Shown here: in pieces, positions 51,537-62,959 of the stretch
Layout: the number at the start of each line of letters is the position of its first letter
Position numbering within the stretch: the first letter of the stretch is position 1
Assembly (NCBI GenBank): GCA_965153455.1
Contig: OZ234494.1
Location: 20,150,001 to 20,214,000 of the forward strand
Reading direction: 5' to 3'
DNA length: 64,000 nucleotides
Source of the DNA: Sphagnum compactum
Taxonomy: Eukaryota; Bryophyta; Sphagnopsida; Sphagnales
Program-made: the position numbers and the translations under genes
The notes under the pieces: generated by a model
Told to the model about the DNA's origin: nothing
Database searches by the model: none
Seen by the model: only the letters and a program-made list of their open reading frames with translations

Positions 51537-52903
51537 AAACCTTTAGTAACACTTCTGCTTCAACAATGAAATTCCAAACAAGTAATTCACCACTCATAGA
51601 GTCGGTTTGCAAATTGAAAAAGTTCAAAGAGGTTCTTCTTTCATGTTTTTGTACTGTAAGCAAAATGTGCAACCCCCAATATGACTGGATACAGATGATT
51701 TCATCAGAAAACAGCACAAACCAAATGTATGACAGGTTTTATTTCACTTCCAATGTTTCTCTGTCAGGATTCAGACAGGCTGAATTCTACAATTTATTAC
51801 TGTGGCAGAACCCTGCCTGCGAAGGTCTCCCACTTTGTAATCACAGAAGCTCAAGCACCAAAGCCCAAAGTCCCAGCTAGGCTGAAGGAATATCACCTGA
51901 TTGGTAATTGTTAAACCAGAGAATTTACCTTTAACAAGCCACTAGGTGGTCACCTCAAAACCCAAGTCTTACAATACAGTAGGGTGCTCATACTCAGTCA
52001 AAGACGAAAGTTCCAGGGACAGACTGAAGGTACAGGACTACAGTTGTTAACTTTGTGGGTTGCAGAGCAAACAAATCAGCAAAAACACACTTCACTGACA
52101 TGAAAACCGCATGAAGTAGCCACTGAAATACTCTACACTTCAGACTGATCATCATCTAAACTTGCACCAGATCTCTACCTGAAGAAAAAGGCTCTAAGTG
52201 AAGAATAGAAAGTGCAGAGATCTGCATGTCACCCTCTTGCAAACTGCAAGGCATTTCATTTGCTGGATAGAACATGACGACACCTCTAAAATGAGGTGGC
52301 AAAGCTGTCCATCTTGGAACTTTGTCCATGTTGGAGTTCCAAGACAGTTTGCTATCTTGATGTTCTTGTGGTCTACTGTACATCACACCCAAGGGTCGTC
52401 GGTGTAAATCATTTCACAGAATTTCCTGATGGTTTACCTTCTCTATCAAACTCTGCTGTGAAACCTCTATGTGACATTCAAAATCTTCTGGGTGTGTATC
52501 TATGTACATATCACCACATTTGTGAGCAAACTTCTCAATTTATATACAATCCGACGGTAAGGTTGTGCTTGTCCAAAGCAATCTCCTTCATCATTGGGGA
52601 TATAACCCATGGATCAGTCAGTGGATCCTTTACTGAAGTCCATTCAGCACAGGCTTGTTTGATTGGCTCCTCTAACAGTTACTCCACCTCGCCAAAGAGC
52701 TCACCTTCTTGCCTGCTCAAAAACCATACACAATTAAATCAGCATACAGATCACAGCAGCAAGTTGCACAAACTCTTAAAAATGAACAAACCATGCAGGT
52801 TGCAGACAATATCTTATACGTTGAAGGAGAAGCTCAGAACATGTTCAGAAAAACTTTTTAGCCATGACTGAAACCTAATCGTATGCAGAGAGCAAGGTGG
52901 ACG
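51537..52903. other. Gap between OPA3-like and SAM/PH genes; one possible exon
   Basis: This is mostly OPA3-like 3' sequence and unassigned DNA. On the minus strand 52669-52535 reads EPIKQACAEWTSVKDPLTDP followed by WVISPMMKEIALDKHNL, which looks protein-like and follows an acceptor GTTAG. It might be an alternative last exon of the SAM/PH gene. A second protein-like frame on the minus strand is at 52392-52156. Neither could be confirmed. Confidence 0.35.
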
Positions 52904-55900
52904 TTACCCCATGGTTGAATCTGAAAGTTGAGCCTGAAGAATCTTGTGACCAGGAGCTGTCAGAGGCAGCGGAGGATGTGGACTTAGTCTAAAGAGATCA
53001 GAATAACTGAAGCCTCCTGTAAGAAGTGAAAGCCAGCAGTCCACCTTCATCCACCACCAAACTAATTTCCATGTCAATTGAGCTACATTACGTAAAGAGC
53101 TCATAGTGTCCATAATACCTAAAGAGTAGAAAGGCCTGAGCTGAGGGGACAAAGTTTATTTCCCTCACTGGACTGCTACCGGATACTTGTTTTATATGCA
53201 TTGTAATCCAGCAGTGATCCCACCAAGTAATCATTTGACAATCCTGCAAGACTTTTGATCTACTTGCATATCTTTATTGATGCCAGCACAATTCATTTAT
53301 GCAACACCTGCCAGATTGTGCACATTGGATAATTTGCCAGGCTTGAAGGCAAACATGCAGCTGGGTTTAAACAAGACAAGAAACCACCTGAACCTTCAAA
53401 AGTGATGAGCACTCCAGGCGTAGGCCGTGGCATGTTGTTATGTGGAAAGCAGACCAACGAGAGTCATCCTGATGGTGGAGGTGGTTAGGGATGGGCCCAA
53501 CTTCCACAATCTCACTTCGCATTATAGTGCCTTGTGGCCTCAAATCTGCAATTATTCCACACATCTCTCTCTGACTCAAAATGCCCACTAAAGTTGAATG
53601 AAGAAGTGCTTGAAACAACCAACTAGACCCAATGGACTCTGCTAGAAACTTCGATAGATTTTAGTGATTTTCTAGTGATAATTACCTCAAAAAGACAATT
53701 TTATTAGCCATCTTCTACACTTAGTGGCCTTCCTAACAGGAATAGTGTAGGGCTGATCTACCACCTACTAAGTACAACTGACACATTAAAAGCAGGTTCC
53801 ATGTAGTTGTTCCAAGGCCTGGATGTGACAGGATCAGACCTGTTGCACGTAGATAGAAACATATTGAAGAACCTTGTAAGACAAGAAACCGAAGAAGCCA
53901 ATCATCAACATCAGTATCATCCACCGGGGGTTCACCTGGCAATGGTGACCATCTCTGTACCCAGAAAGCAGGCCCCACTTAAACACCATGTAGTCTTCCA
54001 CTCAGATTAACCTAAGAGCGCAGCTATTCAAAAGCCTACGGACCTGTGAAAGCATGAAACTGAACAAATATGAAATAAATCTGTCTCTTCAGTGGCATAA
54101 GAGCCCATATCTGACAGCACAAGACTAAACATACTGAAGCAAACTCACTGCAATCATTTGTGTGAATGGTCAAATATGACCAGCCATGATGAGATGAAAC
54201 AGAAAAGAATACTCCGTGACACTAATCACTTGCAAGCAGCACATCATACTTTTTATGCACGTGAGACTTTTCAATCATCCACTGAAGGATCAAATTTCAG
54301 GCCCCTTGAATCTCATCCATAAGGATAAGTCTTTTTCACACACATGCTATACAAGCACAAGTCTTTAATAGAGACTTACAGTTCGTGAATGAAAGTAGCT
54401 AGCAAGCTGGGCAGTTCGAAGAACTTCATCAACATGGTCCAATCTAGTACAAATTGCACAAATATGCTCCATCAGGGCCTCATCTAACTCCTGACTGAAA
54501 TGACAATCAAGAAATCCTCTGACTGGTGATGTTTGGATAAAAACATGGAGAAAAAGTTTGGGATAAATAGAAGTCCAGAACCCCAGAAGATTGAGTAGAA
54601 AACCCTCCTAACAAGAACAATTCACAGTAAGCTGGCATGCCAAGGACAACAATCCTTCGATGCAATTCTCCAAGGCACATGAACAAACATGGATGCACTC
54701 CATGCAAGCCCAATTGGATTACACAACTATGAGAAACAACAGAAGAACTTCAAACCCATAGGGTGAAAGAAAGATTTACATACTGTGCTAACATTGTGGC
54801 CTCCCGCTCCTCTGCACCCACAATTTCTCCTCGTAATGACAATACTTCCCTTTCTATGGCCTCTGCCTGCAACATGACAGATCTTAGTCAGCAGAGAGAC
54901 ACCAACACGTTCCAAAAGTTCCAAACAAGAAACCATGGCAATAGTCAACATAGACAATACAACAGGCATGGGCATACACTGGTAATTCACCTGATCATCT
55001 TTTGCAGAGCCCCACCATATGCTGGGCATACCCCATTGCTTTCGAGGAGAAAGCAATGATGTCTTCTCATGAGAGTCCCTACTCCTCTCTGACCTGTGTC
55101 CATAATGCTCACCCAGACATCATATCAGCAAGAATATCTAAGAACCACTGATATGCTAACTCTAATGCAATTAGCACTTAGACCCATCTGAGCCCATACC
55201 ACTGTTGGTTACTTTGGATTGGCAGTATCATGTGGATACTTGATCAGGAGCTTAAGGTGACGGATAACAGTTTACATTATGCCCTCTGCCACAAATTTGT
55301 TCTTATACCCTAAAAGAGGTACCTGGTACTTTGAGGTGTACTTGGGGGAGTGGCACTGGGGGCATGTTCGATACTAAGAGCATTCTCAGGCCTTGGAAGT
55401 GGTGTTTCACCTTGCGCCATCAGCCACCTCCGTGCTGCCTGCGGTCATATGACTCTGTGGTTCATTGTCATACAATTTCTCTTTGATTTGTGTTTCTGCC
55501 TTGGTCAATCAAATTAATCGAACAAAAATAAGCACAGTCGTGACTCATAACCTTATGAGTGTCATCAAAAGGGTGTAGACCATCACTTTCATCATGAACA
55601 GCAGTGAGGAGCTGCCATGACTCTAGACTGACTTCATTAGCTCATCTACACTACAGTATCAATTTCTGGAAAGGAGAGAGTGCATGAAAATGAGAGTAAA
55701 AGATGTATTCTGCACATCAATTCTACATAGCTAGCAGAAGGACATTCTCATAAAAAATAAAGTAACCGGCATTTACTGCTTATGACCTCACAAGCTTCAC
55801 CACTTATGACCTAACACAGGTTCCTAGTAAGTTGTTAAGCTAGCCAAACACCCTATAGAAACAGTAAGCTTTGAGGGAAAAGACAGAAATGATGACAAAT

Positions 55901-56902
55901 TGATACATCAATACAAGTTGATGTCAGAAAGTAGAGGACAACTTGGCTTGGAGGACCCTGGCCAAATTGACCATACAACAACGAGCTATAAGGGCAAACT
56001 AGTTAATGTAGCATAATGATGACCAATAGATATTGCCTTACAAGTTAACACATCAGCTTTTAATGGGAAAACCAGAACAAAGTAGCAGAGAACAAATTGG
56101 CTTGAAGGAAATGGCAAAATTTATTCTGCAGGTTGGTGGGATCATCATACAAACTTCTAGCTCATAAGGGAGATGCTAACCTTTACTAAAAGCCATTCGG
56201 AATTACTCATTCCCAGGCAGGCCTCATGGTTTCGTTGGAGGGTGAGCAAACCCAATCCATCCACACCTTCACAGGAAAATAATTTCACCACTTCTGTCCA
56301 AATGCACACATGTTGAATGTTATGGAAAGACATCTTCTGAACCACCTCCTAAAAAGATGGTTCTTTTGGCAGGCATGAGACCCACTATGCAAAATTCTTC
56401 TTGAAGTCCAACAGTTTGTGTCAAAAGCTTCGTGAATATATATGACCCTTCAACTTAAGTCAAAGCTAAATAGGATTAACGCAACAGTAGAGATGATCTA
56501 GATCTTGGCCTGATTTACAGCTGTCTGAACAGCATGATCAAAGACACTTAATCAGGACAAGTGAGCAAATATGACTAGCTGCAGACTCTGCTTTAGCTGA
56601 GACAACTGGTTCTCTCAATATAGGAAAAAATAATTTGCTAATCATGGGGCTATTCTCTCTACCAAAAAACACAAACGTGTAGCAAAAAGGTCGTTCATAA
56701 AGTTGAAACCACCTTGGAGCCGAGAATGTGGCAGTGCCACATTATGCTCCAACCAGTGCCTGACATCCTCTACCGACCAGTGTAGTATGGCAGTAGTTTG
56801 ATCAGAACGTGATGTAGGTGTTGTGGCACCCTGTTCAGCAGGAAACTCCTCCAGTGGCAGTTGAGGTTCCACAATCTGTAAAGGATCCAATATGTCAGAC
56901 AT
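52904..56902 (-). CDS. SAM-domain and PH-like-domain protein, 11 exons
   Basis: Exons: 56902-56713, 56293-56181, 55611-55552, 55438-55323, 55093-54991, 54866-54784, 54494-54380, 54043-54012, 53952-53840, 53545-53388 and 53044-52904. Phases agree throughout, giving 407 residues from the ATG at 56902. Residues about 40-100 form a SAM domain (HWSVEDVRHWLEHNVALP, then FSCEGVDGLGLLTL). The middle has a linker, a short coiled coil (AEAIEREVLSLRGEIVGAEE) and another helical block (QELDEALMEHICAICTRLDH). Residues about 272-372 look like a PH fold (DDWLLRFLVLQGSSICFYLR, then RWSAFHITTCHGLRLECSS and VDCWLSLL). I infer a membrane- or scaffold-binding adaptor; I do not recognise a named gene. The start is uncertain, because further coding-like exons lie upstream to about 58050. 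The last exon may have an alternative further downstream. Confidence 0.75.
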
Positions 56903-57387
56903 CCCTGCAAACAGTCCACTGTCACCATTTAAGACAAATATGAGTTGCAAATCCCAATCAAATAAAACACAATTTTTCACAAGAAACTATAATGATGAAC
57001 TTCAAACCCAGGGTACATACATTATCTCCAGACAAGTTTTTCTGGCTTTTACTTTTTGCAATCAAACAAAACACAAATTTCTACAAGAGACTACATGATG
57101 AACTTCAAACCCCGGGCACACATATTATCGCCAGGCATGTTTTTCTGGCTTTGACTTTTTGCAATCAGATACACACTTTAGAGAACAGGCAATTGGCAGA
57201 CTCCACTAATTGGTTTATCCCAAGTGCCTCAAAGTTTGACCATGACCATTACTGCAGCAGTTGCTATCTCCTTCTAGACAGATAAAAACACTGTGGACGC
57301 TTATGACACAGGCAGCACTGACTTGTTCCTCATGTTTGAACTGCAATTGCACATTCCACAAAGATTCCAATAGATCTGCTATCCACA

Positions 57388-58060
57388 AGAATTGAGCACA
57401 GATTGACATTGTCCATAATCCCCTGTTCCTTCAGAATCAATAGCATGCGCTGACTCCATTCATTTTCACAATGCTGTGCCCTTAACAAAACCTTCCAAGA
57501 AAAAATAAAAACCCTTTATCATCTGAGTACGCTGATAACAATTGCTGGGCAAGATTCCGAAACCCTAGCAAAGAATTCATGTCGTTCCTTATGAAATACC
57601 ATGCAGGTTGCTTTAGCATCGAAAGGACAATGGCATCACAAACAACATAGCTCCGACGTCTACATTAACGACATCATAGAACAAAAATCAAAAAAGACTG
57701 TGCTCAAATCTCTAACTAACAAGAAAACTCAACTCCATTATTCTAGTGACCTAACCCTAGACTTCAGGGAGTCTGAAGCTCAACATGGATGACAATTTCA
57801 CCGCACCCCCGCCAAAAACCGACACCACTATCTAAGCCAATAATAGCCACCAAAATGACCAAAACCTAGTTCACAAATGGCATCAAAAAAGGAAAGAAGA
57901 AAAACAGACAAATGCTTCGGAGATGGAAAGCAGCAGCAGCGACAATACCTGAATCAATCTCCCACAATTTAGTTTCGAGCGATGCGTCGTTCGCAATCTC
58001 CCGCAATACGTCCGTCGTCGTCGTCTGGCGCGCCTCCTCGCGCTCCTCTTCCTCTTCGCC
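57388..58060 (-). other. Probable upstream exons of the SAM/PH gene
   Basis: Three coding-like blocks lie upstream on the minus strand: about 58050-57949 (TDVLREIANDASLETKLWEI, donor GTATTG), 57564-57513 (GFRNLAQQLLSAYSDDK) and 57480 to about 57388 (AQHCENEWSQRMLLILKEQG). Their phases match each other. However, the intron between the last two would be only 32 nt (57512-57481), unusually short for a plant, and no ATG is visible in the first block. They may be the true N-terminus of the SAM/PH protein or partly untranslated. Confidence 0.45.
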
Positions 58061-59616
58061 TTCCTCGCACTAACTAGTAACCTAGTCCACACTCACTAGT
58101 AACCTAGTCAGAAGTAGTAACCTAGGTCTCAACTGACTGACTGGTAAAGTAGTTCACGCTATAACTAGTAGTCTAGTTCTAACGAAATCAGTCACTACCA
58201 ACTTACTACCTACGGCCTTGGCAATCTATCCTATATATAATTCACGTACGGGGGGTGCCACCCGTTTCAATCGGGTGTCCCCAGTACGTGAACACTTACA
58301 GCCGCGCCTCTCCCTTGGCCACTGACACGTAGTGCGGTACATACCTAGAAAACCCACCCCGAAAAAAGAAAAAGGTGGCAATTAGGTAATAGATCTAGGA
58401 TCCGTTTTTTTTAGATAGAAACTTAGGTAGGTCGGTGACGACCTTTTTTTCCCTTTCAAATAAAATAAAATAAAATAAATAAATAAATAAATAAAGAAAA
58501 TCCTCTCCCCCATTGACTAGACTTCAAACTGAAGGTGAATTTATTTACCCTCTTTTCTTCCTTTTGCATTTTGCACCCCCATGGTAATAACCCCACCACC
58601 CCTTTCCCCTCTTTTTCTCACTTTTTTTTTTTTTCCCACCTCCGAGCATTACCCCTTAGTGGTAATTTCTGCTCGTGGTCAATCACACACACAACTTTAT
58701 TTATGGTTAATTTATCCATTTTTAGTTTAGCCACGATTGGTTTAATCATAATATATTTATTTTTTTAATAATTTGGCGATATTTATTTTACTCATGGCCA
58801 AACTAGAAATGGCTAAAACTAACCATAAGTAAAATAAATATGGTCACACACACACATCCACTCACACCGATTAGAATTTCCAATTCATGTAATGTTATAT
58901 AAAATTGACTACTTACCGACAAACACAACCAAATAAATAAATAAATAATTGTGGGGGGGGGGGTCAAAGTTGTCCATGAACAACTATTTGGTCGCTCTAT
59001 TGCTCCGCCCCAACGTCAAGAATAATCAAGAAATTTCAACGGGATGGAAGTGAATATTTGAATGAGTTGAATGAAGCTCATGATGTCTATTATAAAGGCA
59101 AACCCGATGTCAACGATGTCAAAGGAAATTTCCTTAGAGTGTGCCCCACCCTCGCCCTCACATTCGCCCTTTTGTGAAGCATTATCTCATTCGGAAAGTG
59201 ACCTAAAGTCCTAATTAGGTAGTTGATTGGCCAAGAGGGGCCCGCCCGGGACTACGTAGTTAGGGTCAAAATTTGAGGTGACGTGGTGAATTTTTTTTTG
59301 CATACTCACCAAAGCCCAAGGACACACATGTCTAGAGCCCTTGACAAGACTTCCCGAATCCACACACACTAGATACGACCATAAATCAAGCATGGAATCA
59401 TGTTGTTGGCACACTTATTGATGGAGTCTCTGCTTGCTGGGCCAGAGTAACCAACAGCCACCAGCACACCATCCATTGGAAGCATATTACAAGTTATAAG
59501 TGCATTTCCAAAGGTGCTCAGTATGTAACTCTAGATAGTAAAATTAAATGTGTAAGTTTAGCTTCTTCTTTTTTTGGCAACCCCACCAATAAAACTGAAA
59601 CTAGAACCCCATATAC
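58061..59616. other. Intergenic DNA with hairpin and repeats
   Basis: Near the SAM/PH gene are repeated ACTAGTAACCTAGTC words (about 58065-58165), then the hairpin at 58241-58292, an (AAAT)n run at about 58461-58495 and an 11-G run at 58953-58963. A 56-codon protein-like fragment is at 59007-59177. I support no complete gene. Confidence 0.5.
58241..58292. other. Strong imperfect hairpin
   Basis: TTCACGTAC...GCCACCCG on the left pairs with CGGGTGTCCCCAGTACGTGAA on the right around a TTTCAAT loop. The stem is about 20 bp with a small bulge, in a GC-richer island of AT-rich DNA. A TATATATAA lies immediately before the left arm on the plus strand. It could be a small foldback transposon remnant or a structured transcript; the sequence does not decide. 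Confidence 0.7.
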
Positions 59617-59866
59617 ATGGGGAACTACTAGTAGCAAACCACCTGGACCAATCAGCGATCGACCGATCAGAAAAACTGAGCCGCAGTCAGGTGCAATTTA
59701 TTACACTCTTTTTGGGAGGTGCACAATTGTGTTGCGCCCTGCCAAGGCAAGCTGCACGAATTTGTTGCAGAAAAACCAATTTCCTGAGCTAAACCGGCAC
59801 ATTTTGACTTCTTCGCAATGAATTTTACTATCTGGAGTTACATACTGAGAACCGTTGGAGATGCTC
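59617..59866. mobile_element. Second, diverged copy of the 9571-9858 MITE family
   Basis: It shares AAACCACCTGGACCAATCAG (copy 1 at 9614, copy 2 at about 59636), then TTTATTACACTCTTTT, CCTGAGC(C/T)AAACC and the right terminus GGAGATGCTC with copy 1, in the same orientation. The left terminal repeat is not recognisable, so this copy is truncated or more decayed. Confidence 0.75.
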
Positions 59867-62219
59867 TAACTCAATTGTGGATGAACCCCAAAAATAAGAT
59901 TGACATGTTAAGAGAATTAGGTTGAACTTTTTTTTTTCTTTTTTTAAAAGATTTTTCTTTTTTTTTTTGTTTCTTGTTTTCAATTACACACATATTGGTA
60001 GGCACAAGATATTGGTGTTTTTAATTTTCACTCTGGCTATGCATCAAGTCCTTGCACAAGTGGTCTCGTTGCAATGGATACTATACATGTGATAGAGAAT
60101 GATTGGGTCAAGGTCCTAGTCCATCGTGAAGGATGAGGAACCTATTCCATTGCATAAAAACACATGACCACGAAAAGAACAAAATGAAACAAATACACGT
60201 TGTGAGTTTGAAAATGATTATGCCATGTAGTGGTGTCAATGTGTAAGGGATGTCGACACATGACCATAATTGCACCACCTAGATCTTGGCACATGGTTTT
60301 GATCATTGAATAGAATTATGCCACACTACATTGGTGACTTTGTACAATTTGACCATCACATTGACAAGTAGTCAAATTGACCACATCACAAATTGATTAG
60401 TGGACTAGTCGTAACCATGGTAGTGAAAATTACTATTAATCAAATTGACTCGTGTTCAATACAACTTGTCCGAAATGATGGCCTTGTCAAGTTGGAAAAT
60501 GTCATAAATTAGGTTTCATTTGATTAAATTCTTAGTTGTATAAACCTTGAATTCTTGTAATCAAAAGAATGGGAGTCCAACAAAACAACTTAGATGCAAG
60601 AAATCAACACTATCTTCAATTTCCATGAATCCAAATAACTCATGAATGGTTTGCCTTCATACCTTGTTCCTTGTTTGTTGAAGGATTTTTGAAGTGCCCA
60701 TGTTATCTAATGGGTTGTTGTTTTAATTTGAATTTCGAGTTCATGGTTAATCATGATTTGGCTCCCAATTGGAGCATTACATCTATACCCACTAGCATGT
60801 GAAGAATGTAGATAATATTGTATTGTTTAACTCGTGGGACAAGGGATTTGGACCATAATAAAAAAAAGGTTCTCCTTATGATAAGGATTAAGTGTGGGTA
60901 GGATTATATGGAATGAATTTTTTTGACATGGGTTTTATAAATTCAACTTTTTATCCACCTATCATGTACATAGATGTTATGGTTTGCATTTAATGACATC
61001 ATCTTTTATGACATTTGAACAAATGTAAAACAATTTTGATATTCGATCAATGTTTTTGTCCTAGGCTCAAAACCATATTTTTATTATTGCATTATAATTT
61101 CTCATTTGCATTGTTCAAACTGTAGGTTATTAGGTAATATTTAAATAATGTCTTGTAAAATCCCCCATGATGTATGGGAAAATTTGTAATACGAACATAC
61201 AAACATTCAATAGACATTGGGCTTTTGGAATCATGTTCAATATTCAAATATAGATCATAAAATATGTGTTGACATTTTTAACAAAAATTACAACCCACAT
61301 ATGGGTCATAAAATAAACACTAATTTATTAGGGCCTTATCATCCTTTTAAATCCTGATTTGAAGGGATACAAGTATTACACTTTGGGATTATGTCTTCAA
61401 CTAGCTAACCATGATTCAAAATTTGATCATTTTCATTGGCACATGTGTGAGTATTGCAAAGGACAAAACCATTATTTTTAACATAATATTTGCATTTGGG
61501 TCATGAAAATAGGTGTTGATTTTGAAACCCTAAACCATTCTAAACATGGTGGTATAAAGTTAATGTAGGTATTACATTTTTAGGTTTTCAGTAGATATGG
61601 TTTTCATGTGTAAATGTTGCATCATACAAAACCATTATAAGAATGCAATATTCGCATCTTACAATAAACAATACAAATGGAAAACAAAATAGTTTTATAA
61701 CATCTATTTATACTTTTAAATTTAAAGCTAATCAAATGAAGAAAAAACTAATGAATTGGAATAATTAGCCCTAGAGTTTAAAATTAATTATCCAAAAAAT
61801 CATATAATGTTAAATAATGCTAATCATAGATGCCAGAAACCCTAACAATTATATATACATATTTAAATAAAAAATGGTTTTATATTAATTAATTGTGCCC
61901 TAGATTTTAAGGCTAATTAAATGAAAATAACCATCGATTGCAAAAATAAACCTATTAAATGAAAAAAAATGAAAAAGGAGGTATGTTTCTTGCCTTTTGT
62001 CTAATATTTTTGAGATGAAACTTTTCCATTCCCTTCAAAGAAAATAAAATGAGTCTATCTTGCTCCATTTATGTCTAAATGAAAATTTCCTTCCAAAATC
62101 TTATTTATGGTTGATTTTAATTAATTTAAAAAATACAAAAAATCATAAATTATTTGTTATCTCCTAAACGAAAATCTAAATCATATTACTTAAATACATC
62201 ATTAAAATAAGTGCATCAA
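59867..62219. other. AT-rich gene-free DNA
   Basis: No coding exon, RNA gene or element is supported. The stretch is uniformly AT-rich, with a short T-rich tract near 59930-59970. Confidence 0.5.
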
Positions 62220-62290
62220 ATGGGTGGGTAGGTAAGTAGATAAGTAGGTAGCTAGCTAAGAAGGTGGGTGAATAGGTAGGTATGTAAGGG
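62220..62290. repeat. TAGG-type tetranucleotide repeat upstream of RecA
   Basis: Imperfect GGGT/AGGT/TAGG words run up to the RecA leader. The run is the complement of the ACCT-rich tract at 9985-10060. Confidence 0.7.
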
Positions 62291-62429
62291 AGAAGGAAGG
62301 AAACTAGGTCAGCAGTGTCTTTCAATTGCCTTAAAGCAGCAGCTGTTGCAACAACTCCATCGCACCACGGCTTCCATCGTCTTCATCCCCTCTCTCTCTC
62401 TTCACGCAAAAAGGTTTGTGAGCCTGGTC

Positions 62430-62895
62430 CTTTCAGAGCCTTATTTGGTCTGTCATCTTGCCGCTGCATTTTTCAAATTTTTCTTCTGGATTTTGGTCCC
62501 TTGTATGGAGTTTTTTTTGTTGCAGGGTTTGGAATTAGGGTTAATTTTTGTCATGCTCCATCCACCATAATGCGAAGGCTTGGTTTGGTCCTTCAGAGCC
62601 TTATTTAGTCTGTCATCTTGCTGCTGTGTTGTGTTTTTCCTTCCCTGGATTTTGGTCTCTTGTATGGAGTTTTTTTTGTTGCAGGGTTTGGAATTAGGGT
62701 TAATTGTTGTCATGCTCCATCCATCGTAATGATAAAGCTTTTGATAAGGCTTGGTCGTTCAGAGCCTTGTTTAGTCTGTCATCTTGCTGCTGTGTTTTGT
62801 TTTTCTTCCCTGGATTTTGGTCGCCTGTATGGAGTTTTTTTGTTTGAGGGTTTGGAATTAGGGTAAATTGTTGTCGTGCTGAAATGCTCCATCTA
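62430..62895. repeat. Three-copy tandem repeat, unit 160-166 bp, in the RecA leader
   Basis: TCAGAGCCTT recurs at 62433, 62593 and 62759. Each unit holds TCTGTCATCTTGC, TGGATTTTGGTC, TGTATGGAGTTTTTT, GGGTTTGGAATTAGGGT and a GCTCCAT block. Units 1 and 2 carry an acceptor-like TTTTGTTGCAG before GGGTTTGG; unit 3 has TTGTTTGAG instead. The array lies between a possible untranslated first exon (donor at about 62413) and the first coding exon. Confidence 0.85.
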
Positions 62896-62959
62896 TTATA
62901 GTGATAAGGCGTTTGTGATACTGGCACGGGACTCAGGGAACAACAACAACTTCGGGAGG

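Noticed and set aside
53841-53872. A 32-nt intron within the PH-like exon
   Set aside because: Its length is near a multiple of three, the frame reads straight through with PH-like sequence, and the donor at 53839 with acceptor before 53545 gives a better, phase-matched junction.
62315-62608. GTG-led frame starting SFNCLKAAAVATT as the RecA N-terminus
   Set aside because: It has no ATG and enters the tandem repeat array. The frame that joins the RecA core opens with ATG at 62960.
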